From: Pseudomonadales bacterium
Lineage (GTDB): Bacteria; Pseudomonadota; Gammaproteobacteria; Pseudomonadales; Ketobacteraceae
Assembly (NCBI GenBank): GCA_002708905.1
Contig: PAPM01000039.1
Span: forward strand, 1 to 64,000
Direction: 5' to 3'
DNA length: 64,000 nt
This document shows, in pieces, positions 9,051-17,571 of this stretch (its first letter is position 1; every line of letters begins with the position of its first letter). The notes beneath the pieces were generated by a model. The model was not told where the DNA came from, did no database searches, and saw only the letters and a program-made list of their open reading frames with translations. Position numbers and translations under genes: made by a program.

Positions 9051-10142
9051 ATGGATGTGGAGCTAACAAAGGACGTTGCGTATCAAGCGATTGCTGAGTT
9101 TTTTACAGACAAGCCGTTTGTATTATTTGGCACAGGAACTTCATGTGCACTTGATCTGAGTTTTGGGATGCCAGCTCTTGAGCGCCACCTTCGAGCCGAG
9201 CTTGCTCATGGAATGACCGAAGCACAAACACAGCAATGGCAGCAAGTGCTCTCTGCTCTTGATGCTGGTAGTCATGATTTTGAATCTGCAATGGACTTCA
9301 TCAAAGATGAGACCCTGACCAACCGAATAGTCGAACTTACTGCCAGTTTTGTTGCGCACCACGACAATGCTTACGCTCATTCAATCATGGCAGGCGCGTG
9401 CGATTGGCCCGCGGGCTCGCTATTGAAAAAACTAGTTGAGGCTTTACCGCAGGCTGATAAACAACTTCACGTCGCTACACCAAATTACGATTTGCTGGCT
9501 GAATACGCCTTCGTCCGACACAAGATCCCCTACATTACTGGGTTTCATGGTGGTTTCCTTCGGCGTTATGACTGGGCTGAGGCAAAAAAGTCTGTTCAAT
9601 CCATTCAGAAAGGTCTTGGTAAGACAAGGCCGCCATTACGAATTGTTGAGTGCAAGCATATCCGACTACACAAGCCACATGGTTCGTTAAATACATTTGA
9701 ATGGGAAGCTCAGCTTATTGAATGTAACAGCTGGATACTCAACAAGCCTGACGGCGTTGTACGAGCCATGATCACTCCAGGTACGGCCAAATATCAACGA
9801 TTACACAAGGACAGAGCGCAATTAGCTGAGTACGACACAGCTGTCGGAAACCATACTAGCTTCATATTTTTGGGGTTTGGCTTTAACGATTCCCAGCTTG
9901 TTAACAACGCATTTAGACAAAAGCTTGAACAAGACCAATGTCGTGCTTTGGTGATTACTCGGGATTCGAACCCAAGAATTGAAGAGTGGCTAGATAAATG
10001 TCCGAACATGTGGCTCATCTGCAAACAGCCTGACTCAGACAAAAGCAGAATCTACAACTCAAAGTATGAAAACTGGCTACATATTGATGATAAGGAATTA
10101 TGGCGTTTTGACGCTTTTACCAACGAATTTTTAGGAGGGTAA
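9051..10142 (+). CDS. SIR2-family NADase-like defence protein
   Basis: A 363-residue protein with a SIR2 fold occupying most of its length. Motifs seen are GTGTS at 27-31 (nucleotide-binding loop), TPNYD at 143-147 with the catalytic-type N145 and D147, KPHGS at 208-212 with H210, and GFGFND at 275-280. Stand-alone SIR2 proteins of this type act in anti-phage defence by destroying NAD+. Paired with HerA they form the described SIR2-HerA system, a large complex that depletes NAD+ on infection. Here the start lies 4 bp after hsdS and the stop one base before herA, so the pair sits inside a type I restriction operon. No transmembrane or secretion signal is seen. Expected to be cytoplasmic and inactive until triggered. 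Confidence 0.9.
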   Translation: MDVELTKDVAYQAIAEFFTDKPFVLFGTGTSCALDLSFGMPALERHLRAELAHGMTEAQTQQWQQVLSALDAGSHDFESAMDFIKDETLTNRIVELTASFVAHHDNAYAHSIMAGACDWPAGSLLKKLVEALPQADKQLHVATPNYDLLAEYAFVRHKIPYITGFHGGFLRRYDWAEAKKSVQSIQKGLGKTRPPLRIVECKHIRLHKPHGSLNTFEWEAQLIECNSWILNKPDGVVRAMITPGTAKYQRLHKDRAQLAEYDTAVGNHTSFIFLGFGFNDSQLVNNAFRQKLEQDQCRALVITRDSNPRIEEWLDKCPNMWLICKQPDSDKSRIYNSKYENWLHIDDKELWRFDAFTNEFLGG

Positions 10143-10143
10143 C

Positions 10144-11889
10144 ATGGCACTTTTTACTTTCAATGATGACAGCTACACACTTGGCAACATCCGTGAAGTT
10201 GACACCCGAAAAGTAACCATTCTGGTTAACAGTGATAAAGATCTACGTAAAGCCAGAGTTGGACAGCTTGTGACCGTGCAACTCAGCGGTGCAACTGAAT
10301 GTTGGCTGATTGGCATGATTGATAAAGTCATCAAAGCGGTGGTCACTCAGCCACTTACACCGGAAATAGCTGAAGATGATGCTGACGAGATAGATGCTTT
10401 TGAAGATAGCGTAGTCAATACAGTTAAGATCACGCTGATGGGTGCAGCCCGCTGGGATGCAATCGTTCAAAAATATAAGTTTTCACGTTCACTTGATCAC
10501 GTCCCTGAAATTGACTCAACCTGTTATGTACTTAAAGACGCTCATCTAGAAGAATTCATGCGTGTTATTTCTGAGTGTGGCGACGGAGAGCACTCACTAG
10601 AACTGGGCTCTTATAAGCTTAATGAAAACGCACGCGCTTATGTCGATGGCAATAAGCTTTTCCAGCGGCATGCCGCTTTACTGGGGAGTACCGGCTCCGG
10701 CAAATCATGGACGGTTGCCTCTATTTTGGAAAGAAGTTCGCAGCTACCTTCTTCAAACCTTGTTGTATTCGACCTGCATGGTGAGTACAAGGAACTTTCT
10801 TATGCTAAGCAGCTGAGAGTACCAGGGCCGGATGAGGTTGACGTAGATGATGACTCACTGCTCTTTCTGCCGTACTGGTTGCTTAATTCGGAAGAGATTC
10901 AATCATTATTCGTTGATCGCAGCGAGTTCAGTGCACATAACCAAGTGGTGGTTGTGCAAGATGCGATAACAGAGCAAAAGAAGGGGTTTTTAGAGTCCAA
11001 CGGTAGAGTTGATTTATTAGAGGCATTTACGTTGGATAGCCCTATACCCTACTCAATTTCCCAAGTCATCGAAAAGCTGCGTTATTTAAATGAAGATCAC
11101 AAGGTGCCAGGTGCAAATGGTCGAGAGAAAAATGGTCCTTTCCATGGCGAATTCTCTAGACTACTAGTGCGCATGGCTAGCCGTTTGAATGATCGCCGCT
11201 ATGGTTTCCTCTTCAATAGCCCGGACAAATACAACCAATACGATTCATTGAGTATGATTGCTGAAAAACTGATGGGTTTTGGCAATCAAAAGCAAAGCAT
11301 TAAAGTAATCGACTTCTCAGAGGTTCCTGCTGACATACTGCCAGTCATCATTGGCCTGGTTGCCCGTATTATCTATCAGGTTCAATTTTGGACTGATCCG
11401 AATAGCCGCAGACCAGTTGCTTTTGTCTGCGATGAGGCTCATCTATATCTGCCAAGAAAAGAAGGCAACCCAGTTGAACGCAGAGCGGTCGAAGCATTTG
11501 AGAAGATAGCTAAGGAAGGTCGAAAATACGGCGTTGCACTCATGATTGTGAGCCAACGGCCTTCAGATGTAAGTGCCACCATTCTAAGCCAGTGTAACAA
11601 CATCATTTCATTGCGTTTAACAAACGCGGATGACCAAGCAACTGTTCGGAAATTACTACCAGAAAGCCTAGAAAGCCTCTTAGAAGCATTACCCATCATG
11701 GATGTTGGGGAAGCCATGGTTGTAGGAGACTCGGTACTGCTGCCGAGTAGAATAAAAATTGATCCTCCTGCTGAAAAGCCATTGAGTGCAACAATAGATT
11801 TCTGGTCTCGTTGGCAAGAAGACGTTACCAATGCCGATTTTGCATTGGCTGTAGAAAACATGCGCCGACAAAACAGAACAAAACCATAA
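10144..11889 (+). CDS. HerA-type ATPase, partner of SIR2
   Basis: A 581-residue HerA/FtsK-superfamily ATPase. The N-terminal HAS-barrel-like region (about 1-160) is followed by Walker A GSTGSGKS at 181-188. A Walker B with DEAH occurs in FVCDEAHLYLPRK near residue 430. The SQRPSDVSATILSQC sensor and arginine-finger region follows near 465. HerA proteins assemble as hexameric rings that move or unwind DNA. In SIR2-HerA they bind the SIR2 ring and are needed for defence. The gene follows SIR2 with a single intervening base. Downstream, 45 bp separate it from a second copy of the hsdR start, which suggests that hsdR originally followed herA directly. Confidence 0.92.
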   Translation: MALFTFNDDSYTLGNIREVDTRKVTILVNSDKDLRKARVGQLVTVQLSGATECWLIGMIDKVIKAVVTQPLTPEIAEDDADEIDAFEDSVVNTVKITLMGAARWDAIVQKYKFSRSLDHVPEIDSTCYVLKDAHLEEFMRVISECGDGEHSLELGSYKLNENARAYVDGNKLFQRHAALLGSTGSGKSWTVASILERSSQLPSSNLVVFDLHGEYKELSYAKQLRVPGPDEVDVDDDSLLFLPYWLLNSEEIQSLFVDRSEFSAHNQVVVVQDAITEQKKGFLESNGRVDLLEAFTLDSPIPYSISQVIEKLRYLNEDHKVPGANGREKNGPFHGEFSRLLVRMASRLNDRRYGFLFNSPDKYNQYDSLSMIAEKLMGFGNQKQSIKVIDFSEVPADILPVIIGLVARIIYQVQFWTDPNSRRPVAFVCDEAHLYLPRKEGNPVERRAVEAFEKIAKEGRKYGVALMIVSQRPSDVSATILSQCNNIISLRLTNADDQATVRKLLPESLESLLEALPIMDVGEAMVVGDSVLLPSRIKIDPPAEKPLSATIDFWSRWQEDVTNADFALAVENMRRQNRTKP

Positions 11890-11934
11890 CCCGAAGCTGC
11901 ACCTCGGGTACCAGGGGTTGAAGAGAGATAACAA

Positions 11935-12069
11935 ATGATACAATACACGCCCAAATTTCAGGAAGAATACAGTGCCAAGTTACCGGCGCTGACGCTGTTG
12001 GCCAACCTAGGGTGGTCGTTCCTCTCTCCTGAACTCGCGTTAGCCGCTCGTGATGGTAAGGCAGGATAA
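11935..12069 (+). pseudogene. 44-codon relic of the hsdR 5' end
   Basis: An ATG at 11935 behind an AGAGAG-type ribosome binding site opens 44 codons that match the first ~41 residues of the intact HsdR at 17571. Only two residues differ in the matched part (Ala for Thr and Asp for Gly), and the first five residues differ completely. The frame ends at TAA 12067-12069, two bases before the ATG of the first cassette gene. The simplest reading is the original hsdR start, cut off when the cassette entered. Because it is an intact small ORF with its own ribosome binding site, translated peptide or leader functions cannot be excluded. Confidence 0.8.
11950..12062 (+). repeat. Left copy of the 113-bp hsdR direct repeat
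   Basis: This stretch aligns without gaps to 17583-17695 at a constant offset of 5633 bp, with 108 of 113 bases identical by eye. Of the five differences three are synonymous in the hsdR frame. Similarity stops abruptly on both sides. The two copies bracket the five-gene cassette and mark it as an insertion. Confidence 0.95.
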
Positions 12070-12071
12070 GT

Positions 12072-12995
12072 ATGACTGGAGTTCATAGTTCTTTTATGAA
12101 GACAATCTTAATGACAGGCCATCTAGGCCTGGTGGGGCGACATTTAAAGCCTTTATTAGAACGCCAGGGATATCAAGTTAAAGGCTTTGATCTCGCCGAT
12201 GGCAGTGGCGATATATGCCAGCCGGAACAGCTCAAAAAGGCGCTTGCTGGGGTTGAAGGAGTGATTCATCTTGCTGCAGTCTCCAGGGTGATCTGGGGTG
12301 AGCGGAATCCAGAACTGTGCTGGCAGACTAATGCTGTGGCCAGTGAGCAGCTGTTGAAGGCGGCTTGCAAACAGGCAGAGAAACCATGGGTGCTAGTTGC
12401 CAGTAGTCGTGAAGTCTACGGTCAGGCCGATGTACTTCCGGTGCGTGATGCCCTGCCGGTGAAGCCTGTGAATGTCTATGGCCGGGCCAAAGCCTATATG
12501 GAAAAAAGGGCATTAGAAGCCAGGAATTATGGACTTAATACCGCTGTTATTCGGCTTGCTAATGTTTATGGTTGCACTATGGATCATAGAGACCGGGTTT
12601 TACCGGCTTTCTGTTTCAATGCTGTTCAAAACTCAGACCTTCGTGTAGATGGTAGAGAACACTTGTTCGACTTTACGCATGTATCTGACACAGTAAAAGG
12701 TCTTTGTTTAGTTGTCGAACAACTAGAAAATAATGAGATAAATCTGCCTCCAATCCACCTTCTTCCTGGTATTGGCACGACGCTTGGCGAAGCCGCTGAA
12801 ATGGCAGTAAAAATTGCTGGGAGCAATTCTCGCATGATTGATGCTCCATCTCGTAGTTACGATGTAAGTCGCTTTATTGGTGACCCGTCTCAGGCCAAAA
12901 AACTCTTGGGCTGGCAAGCAAGCATAACACCCGAACAGGGCATTCAGCTTTTGGTTAAAGCATTCCAAAAACAGTTACAGGAAGTTCCTGCATGA
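12072..12995 (+). CDS. NAD-dependent epimerase/dehydratase (extended SDR)
   Basis: A 307-residue extended short-chain dehydrogenase of the nucleotide-sugar epimerase/dehydratase type. The Rossmann motif TGHLGLVG lies at 15-22, the active-site serines at 111-112 (SSREVYG) and the catalytic YGRAK at 136-140. It probably converts a nucleotide-activated sugar that the following glycosyltransferase uses. The exact sugar cannot be told. It is the first gene of the inserted cassette. The ATG lies two bases after the truncated hsdR stop with AGGA as ribosome binding site. An internal ATG at 12096 starts closer to the Rossmann motif but lacks a ribosome binding site. It overlaps the glycosyltransferase gene by 4 bp. 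Confidence 0.88.
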   Translation: MTGVHSSFMKTILMTGHLGLVGRHLKPLLERQGYQVKGFDLADGSGDICQPEQLKKALAGVEGVIHLAAVSRVIWGERNPELCWQTNAVASEQLLKAACKQAEKPWVLVASSREVYGQADVLPVRDALPVKPVNVYGRAKAYMEKRALEARNYGLNTAVIRLANVYGCTMDHRDRVLPAFCFNAVQNSDLRVDGREHLFDFTHVSDTVKGLCLVVEQLENNEINLPPIHLLPGIGTTLGEAAEMAVKIAGSNSRMIDAPSRSYDVSRFIGDPSQAKKLLGWQASITPEQGIQLLVKAFQKQLQEVPA

Positions 12996-14287
12996 AAATT
13001 GTCAAAGTCATTCATGGTTATCCGATGTTATACAACGCCGGATCGGAAGTGTATTCACAAACCATCTGCCACGGCTTAGCCAAACGTGGCCACGAGGTGC
13101 ATGTCTTTACCAGGGAGGAAGATTCTTTCCAACCCGATGGCGCGATGCGTGTTAGTCATGACGCCGACATACCTGAAATTACTCTGCACCTCGTCAATAA
13201 CCCAAGAATGCGCGATCGCTATCGACTGGAGATTGTTGACCAGCGCTTTGCTGATTTGCTCGATCAGTTGGAACCGGATGTGGTGCATATTGGACACCTG
13301 AACCATTTGTCCACGTCTTTGGTATTCGAAGCAAAGAAACGCCATATTCCGATTGTCTATACGCTGCACGATTACTGGCTTATGTGCCCACGCGGGCAGT
13401 TTATGCAGATGCATTCTGCGGATGACAATCTATGGGCTGCCTGCGATGGCCAGGAAGACAAAAAGTGCGCAACGCAGTGTTATGCCCGATATTTCTCAGG
13501 CTGTGAACAGGAAAAAGCTGTGGATTTGGCGTACTGGGAAAGCTGGGTCAAGCGCCGAATGGCTCATGTACGCGATGTGGTTGATCAGGTTGATTTGTTT
13601 ATCTCACCCGCTAATTACCTGAAGCAACGTTATGAACAAGACTTTGGCCTCCCAAAAGAGAAAAGTATGTACCTCGATTACGGCTTTGATCGCACAAGGA
13701 TGAAAGGGCGTGTTCGAAAAAACGATGAACCCTTTACCTTTGGTTATATCGGTACTCATATCCCAGCTAAGGGTATCCATCAGTTAATCGAAGCGTTTGG
13801 TATGCTCAAGGGGGAGGCCGTGCTGAGAATCTGGGGACGTGATCGTGGGCAGGACTCCAGAGCTCTGAGAGCGATTGCATCTTCTTTACCGGTTGATAAA
13901 GCTAACTCTATCGAGTGGATGCCTGAATATAAGAACCAGGCAATTGCAGTGGATGTGTTCAGTAATACTGATGCGATTGTGGTGCCATCAGTTTGGGTCG
14001 AAAACTCACCCTTAGTTATTCATGAAGCTCAGCAAGCGAAGGTTCCTGTTATTACGGCTTGTGCCGGTGGAATGGGAGAATACGTACACCATGAAGTGAA
14101 TGGTTTAACCTACCAACACCGTGATACTGCAGATCTTGCAAGGCAAATGCAGCGATTACTGGATGAACCAGGGCTTACAAACCAACTCGGGAAGCACGGT
14201 TATCCTTTCAGTGAAGACGGCCAGATTCCAGATATCGATAAGCACATACTGGACCTGGAAGCATGTTATGCGAGGGTTATGGGTTAA
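12992..14287 (+). CDS. Glycosyltransferase family 4 protein
   Basis: A 431-residue GT-B fold glycosyltransferase. The N-terminal acceptor domain begins MKIVKVIHGYPMLYNAGSEV, the typical GT4 opening with a glycine-rich loop. The donor domain begins near 245 (FTFGYIGTHIPAKGI). The family's sugar-nucleotide site is seen in VVPSVWVENSPLVIHEAQ near 330-347, where the last glutamate of the E-x7-E-like pair contacts the donor. A cysteine-rich patch at about 150-170 (ACDGQEDKKCATQC) is unusual for the family core but known in some GT4 proteins of exopolysaccharide clusters. The acceptor is unknown and could be a lipid, a peptide or a small molecule. Overlaps of 4 bp upstream and 1 bp downstream place it in a coupled operon. 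Confidence 0.9.
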   Translation: MKIVKVIHGYPMLYNAGSEVYSQTICHGLAKRGHEVHVFTREEDSFQPDGAMRVSHDADIPEITLHLVNNPRMRDRYRLEIVDQRFADLLDQLEPDVVHIGHLNHLSTSLVFEAKKRHIPIVYTLHDYWLMCPRGQFMQMHSADDNLWAACDGQEDKKCATQCYARYFSGCEQEKAVDLAYWESWVKRRMAHVRDVVDQVDLFISPANYLKQRYEQDFGLPKEKSMYLDYGFDRTRMKGRVRKNDEPFTFGYIGTHIPAKGIHQLIEAFGMLKGEAVLRIWGRDRGQDSRALRAIASSLPVDKANSIEWMPEYKNQAIAVDVFSNTDAIVVPSVWVENSPLVIHEAQQAKVPVITACAGGMGEYVHHEVNGLTYQHRDTADLARQMQRLLDEPGLTNQLGKHGYPFSEDGQIPDIDKHILDLEACYARVMG

Positions 14288-15315
14288 TGGCAAATGACTT
14301 CTGGCGTATCACACTGGATACCAATCCAGATTTTTGTAATCTGAATTGTGTGATGTGTGAAGACCACTCTCCCTATGCGGATAGTCGTTCGGAGCGAAAG
14401 AGGGCTGGTTCACTCCGGCCCCTAATGGATGCTGACTTGCTCGAACGGGTTGTTCGTGAAGCGGCAGCTATGGGGATCAGAGAGGTCATTCCTTCGACTA
14501 TGGGTGAACCGCTTCTTTATCCGCATTTTGATACGTTTCTCGATTTGTGTTCTGAGCTGGGCTTAACACTCAACCTGACCACCAATGGTACGTTTCCGGC
14601 ACCTAAAGATCATCAGAACGTTGAGTATTGGGCGCAGAGTATTGTGCCGATTACCAGTGATGTGAAAATCTCCTGGAATGGTGTAACCGAAAAGACTCAA
14701 TCAGCAATAATGATCGGGACTTCCCTCAAAGAACATGTTGAGAATGCCAGGCGATTTATTGCAGTGAGGGATAAATGGGCATCAAGACACTATTGTTCTA
14801 TGACCATGCAGCTGACCTTCATGCGCAGCAATCTTGAAGAAATCCCTGAGATGCTGGAGTTAGCACTGGATCTTGGATTTGATCGCTTAAAAGGCCACCA
14901 GTTGTGGGCTCATTTTGACGAGATTAAGCAAGAAAGCCTGCGTAATGATCTGATCTATGCTGACCGTTGGAATCAAATCGTGCGTCATTGCCATGAGCGT
15001 GTTGCAGTCCATAACCAAACGTCCGAGCGTCCATTCCGGTTGGATAATTTTTTTGAATTGAATCTGGAAAAACTTGAAGATATTTCGCCTGGTGGCGAAT
15101 GTCCTTTTCTTGGCAAGGAACTGTGGATTGATCCAACCGGCAGGCTCAATGTGTGTTGCGCCCCGGATCAGCAGCGTAAATCACTGGGCGATTTTGGTAA
15201 TTTGAATACCGCGAAGTTATCAGATCTGATTGCCAGCTCTGCCTATCAGAATCTGATGGCCACGTATCAGGACAACCCGCTTTGTCAGTCCTGCAATATG
15301 AGGCGTCCAGCATGA
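14287..15315 (+). CDS. Radical SAM/SPASM domain protein
   Basis: A 342-residue radical SAM enzyme. The CxxxCxxC motif that binds the [4Fe-4S]-SAM cluster is C17, C21 and C24 near the N-terminus. A C-terminal SPASM-like region carries C272, C290, C291, C333 and C336, which would hold auxiliary clusters. SPASM proteins often modify peptides, but others act on sugars or cofactors. MGEPLLYPHFD near 80 resembles the GEPLL motif of this family. The ATG overlaps the glycosyltransferase stop (TAATG) and the stop overlaps the next start by 4 bp. No separate precursor peptide gene lies in the cassette. The only small ORF nearby is the hsdR-derived one at 11935. Confidence 0.9.
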   Translation: MANDFWRITLDTNPDFCNLNCVMCEDHSPYADSRSERKRAGSLRPLMDADLLERVVREAAAMGIREVIPSTMGEPLLYPHFDTFLDLCSELGLTLNLTTNGTFPAPKDHQNVEYWAQSIVPITSDVKISWNGVTEKTQSAIMIGTSLKEHVENARRFIAVRDKWASRHYCSMTMQLTFMRSNLEEIPEMLELALDLGFDRLKGHQLWAHFDEIKQESLRNDLIYADRWNQIVRHCHERVAVHNQTSERPFRLDNFFELNLEKLEDISPGGECPFLGKELWIDPTGRLNVCCAPDQQRKSLGDFGNLNTAKLSDLIASSAYQNLMATYQDNPLCQSCNMRRPA

Positions 15316-16982
15316 GCATCCTCGAAAAACCAGTGATCTCCGAATGTGGTTGCTTTCATATTGGGGCTAATGACAATCCTTTATACGAAGCCAGATTCGA
15401 TGAAGTTCTTGCCTTTCACAAGGTGGGTAATCGCTGGATAGCTCCTGTTAAACGGGGTGCTGAAGCATTTCATATCGATACGGATGGCCACCCAATTTAC
15501 GATCAAAGATTTCAGCGGTGTTTTGGCTTTTATCATGGGTTGGCAGCTGTCGTTGGTGAAGATGGTTGGTATCACATTGATCAAAGCGGGTGCGAACTGT
15601 ATGCGCAGCGCTATGAATTTGCCGGTAACTATCAGGAGAATGTTTGCGTTGTAATGGACGCTGGTGGTCAGTATTTCCATCTGAATGCAGCTGGCAAACC
15701 TCTCTATGACCATCGTTGGCATTACTGTGGTGATTTTCGTGATGGTATTGCCGTTGTACAGGCGCAGGATGGCTTGAGCTCTCATATCGGCATTGATGGC
15801 ACTTTACTTCACGATCAGTGGTTTGATGATCTGGATGTGTATCACAAGGGCTATGCAAGAGCTAAGACCCTTCAAGGCTGGTGCCACGTAGATAAACAAG
15901 GCAATCCAATCTACTCAGAACGTTATGCATCCGCTGAGCCTTTTTATAATGGCTTCGCACGCTGCGAGACTTCGGATGGAGCATTGGTGATTATTGATGA
16001 ATCCGGACGTGTTTCTCGTCAACTACGTGGCCCAACGTCTGACACGTTTTCTGAGCTATCCGCTGATATGGTTGGATATTGGAAGACTTATACGATTTAT
16101 ACTGGTGTAAAATTGGGAGTTTTTGAGAGACTCCCTGCAACGATTGAAGATTTGTCATTATCTTGCGAGTGTAACATTCAACGACTCGAACGATTAATGA
16201 AAGGGTTGACAGAGCTTGGTTTAGTTTATCAGGAGGGTAATCGTCACGTCGTTTCTAATAAGGGTAGTTATCTTTGCTTAAGCCACAAAAAAACGCTGGC
16301 TGATGCCTCCATTGAATATGGCGAAGACCTTTTGGAACGTTGGAAGTCTTTACCAGCCCTGATTCAAGGCAAACGATTTGAATCAAATATCTTCTCTATG
16401 GTGGCAGCTGATCCGGAGCGAGTTAGATCTCACCATCGTATGCTTGCTAGTTATGCCTTGCATGACTACACCGACATTGTTTCCTTGCTACCAATTAAAC
16501 AGGGGCAAAGGGTTCTGGATGCAGCAGGTGGAACTGGAACACTGGCGACCCTAATACAGTCTTACTTTCCTGAGTCATCTGTATTTCTGGGAGATTTAAA
16601 GTCTGTTCTGGAGCAGGCTGAATTTGAAGACAAGCTGGAGCTTAACCTTTTTAGTGAATGGCATGAAACTTATGACGTAGTGATACTCTCTCGCGTTCTT
16701 CACGACTGGGATGATACTGATGCTATTCAGGTTCTGAAACATGCCCGGCATGCACTGAACCGCTGCGGTCAAATATTTATTCTGGAAATGCTGATGCAGG
16801 AAAGTTCAAGTTCTGGTGCTTTATGTGATCTACACCTTATGGCTGCTACCGGCGGTAAGGAGCGAACAGAGTCTGAATTTGAACGAGTATCTAAACAGGC
16901 CGGATTGCATCTTAAAGAGGTTATAAAACTCCCATCCTTAGTATCACTCCTTGTACTGGAGCGAGGTGAGAACAATGGCTAA
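15312..16982 (+). CDS. WG-repeat protein fused to an O-methyltransferase
   Basis: A 556-residue two-part protein. Residues about 13-235 form six to seven repeats of 34-36 residues. The repeating pattern is a histidine-isoleucine-aspartate-like strand, a glycine, PLYDxRY-like residues, then FxxGxAxV. This matches WG/KWG-type repeats and could build a propeller or solenoid. After a linker, about 245-340 form the dimerisation domain of plant-type O-methyltransferases (YWKTYTIYTGVKLGVFERLP). The SAM-binding motif VLDAAGGTGTLA starts near 401. HDWDD begins at H464, the position of the catalytic base in that family. The repeats may bind the substrate or a partner. The fusion is not one I recognise from a named protein. 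Overlaps on both sides show coupling within the cassette. Confidence 0.85.
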   Translation: MSILEKPVISECGCFHIGANDNPLYEARFDEVLAFHKVGNRWIAPVKRGAEAFHIDTDGHPIYDQRFQRCFGFYHGLAAVVGEDGWYHIDQSGCELYAQRYEFAGNYQENVCVVMDAGGQYFHLNAAGKPLYDHRWHYCGDFRDGIAVVQAQDGLSSHIGIDGTLLHDQWFDDLDVYHKGYARAKTLQGWCHVDKQGNPIYSERYASAEPFYNGFARCETSDGALVIIDESGRVSRQLRGPTSDTFSELSADMVGYWKTYTIYTGVKLGVFERLPATIEDLSLSCECNIQRLERLMKGLTELGLVYQEGNRHVVSNKGSYLCLSHKKTLADASIEYGEDLLERWKSLPALIQGKRFESNIFSMVAADPERVRSHHRMLASYALHDYTDIVSLLPIKQGQRVLDAAGGTGTLATLIQSYFPESSVFLGDLKSVLEQAEFEDKLELNLFSEWHETYDVVILSRVLHDWDDTDAIQVLKHARHALNRCGQIFILEMLMQESSSSGALCDLHLMAATGGKERTESEFERVSKQAGLHLKEVIKLPSLVSLLVLERGENNG

Positions 16983-17571
16983 GTTGCTTCTGGTACGCCA
17001 TGCAGAACGCCCTGATATTCCTGTAAATACCGTTGGGAATGAAGTACTTCTGACGAATAAAGGTAAAGTTGATACACGAAATTTTGCCCGAATTATTTCT
17101 GATCCAGTTATCTCAATTCAATCCAGCCCTATTGGAAGATGTCTGCAAACGGCAGAGATAATTGCTGAGGTTGTTGGTTTTGAGCGAGAGGGTATTGTCT
17201 CGAATAGAGATCTTGGTGATCCTGGATTCATAATAAGTGACGGTGCTGCAGCTTGGGATCATTGGCAAGAAAAGGGACATGAGAGTGTCAATGAGTACTT
17301 GTTGTCGGGCTCTGAACAATGGGATGGATTTAAGGACCTTGACCATGCTGTTAAAAATTTCGATACCACTATTCGAAAACATCTTTCAGTACAGAGTGAA
17401 GGTATGCATATTTGGATAACACATGACACTGTACTTGCGACATACGCCTCTCGTATCCTGCCGAGCCGGTTGAAAATCAGCCAATGGCCACAGTATCTCG
17501 ATTTTATTTCGGTAGATGTAAATAATGGTGACGTCGTTTATAAGTACGTCAATCAGGGAACAGACGGCTAA
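16975..17571 (+). CDS. Histidine phosphatase (phosphoglycerate mutase-like)
   Basis: A 198-residue member of the histidine phosphatase superfamily. The phosphate-accepting histidine is H9 in LVRHAER, with R8 beside it. R55 in SPIGRC and H150 in WITHDT complete the usual phosphate pocket. The protein lacks signal peptide and membrane segments. It probably removes phosphate from a sugar, nucleotide or intermediate made by the other cassette enzymes, but the substrate cannot be inferred. The ATG at 16975 overlaps the methyltransferase by 8 bp. The stop overlaps the hsdR ATG as TAATG, so production of HsdR is coupled to translation of this gene. Confidence 0.88.
   Translation: MAKLLLVRHAERPDIPVNTVGNEVLLTNKGKVDTRNFARIISDPVISIQSSPIGRCLQTAEIIAEVVGFEREGIVSNRDLGDPGFIISDGAAAWDHWQEKGHESVNEYLLSGSEQWDGFKDLDHAVKNFDTTIRKHLSVQSEGMHIWITHDTVLATYASRILPSRLKISQWPQYLDFISVDVNNGDVVYKYVNQGTDG

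Noticed and set aside
15448-15858. Minus-strand ORFs within the WG-repeat region
   Set aside because: They are histidine-rich antisense readings of the repeats and have no support as genes.
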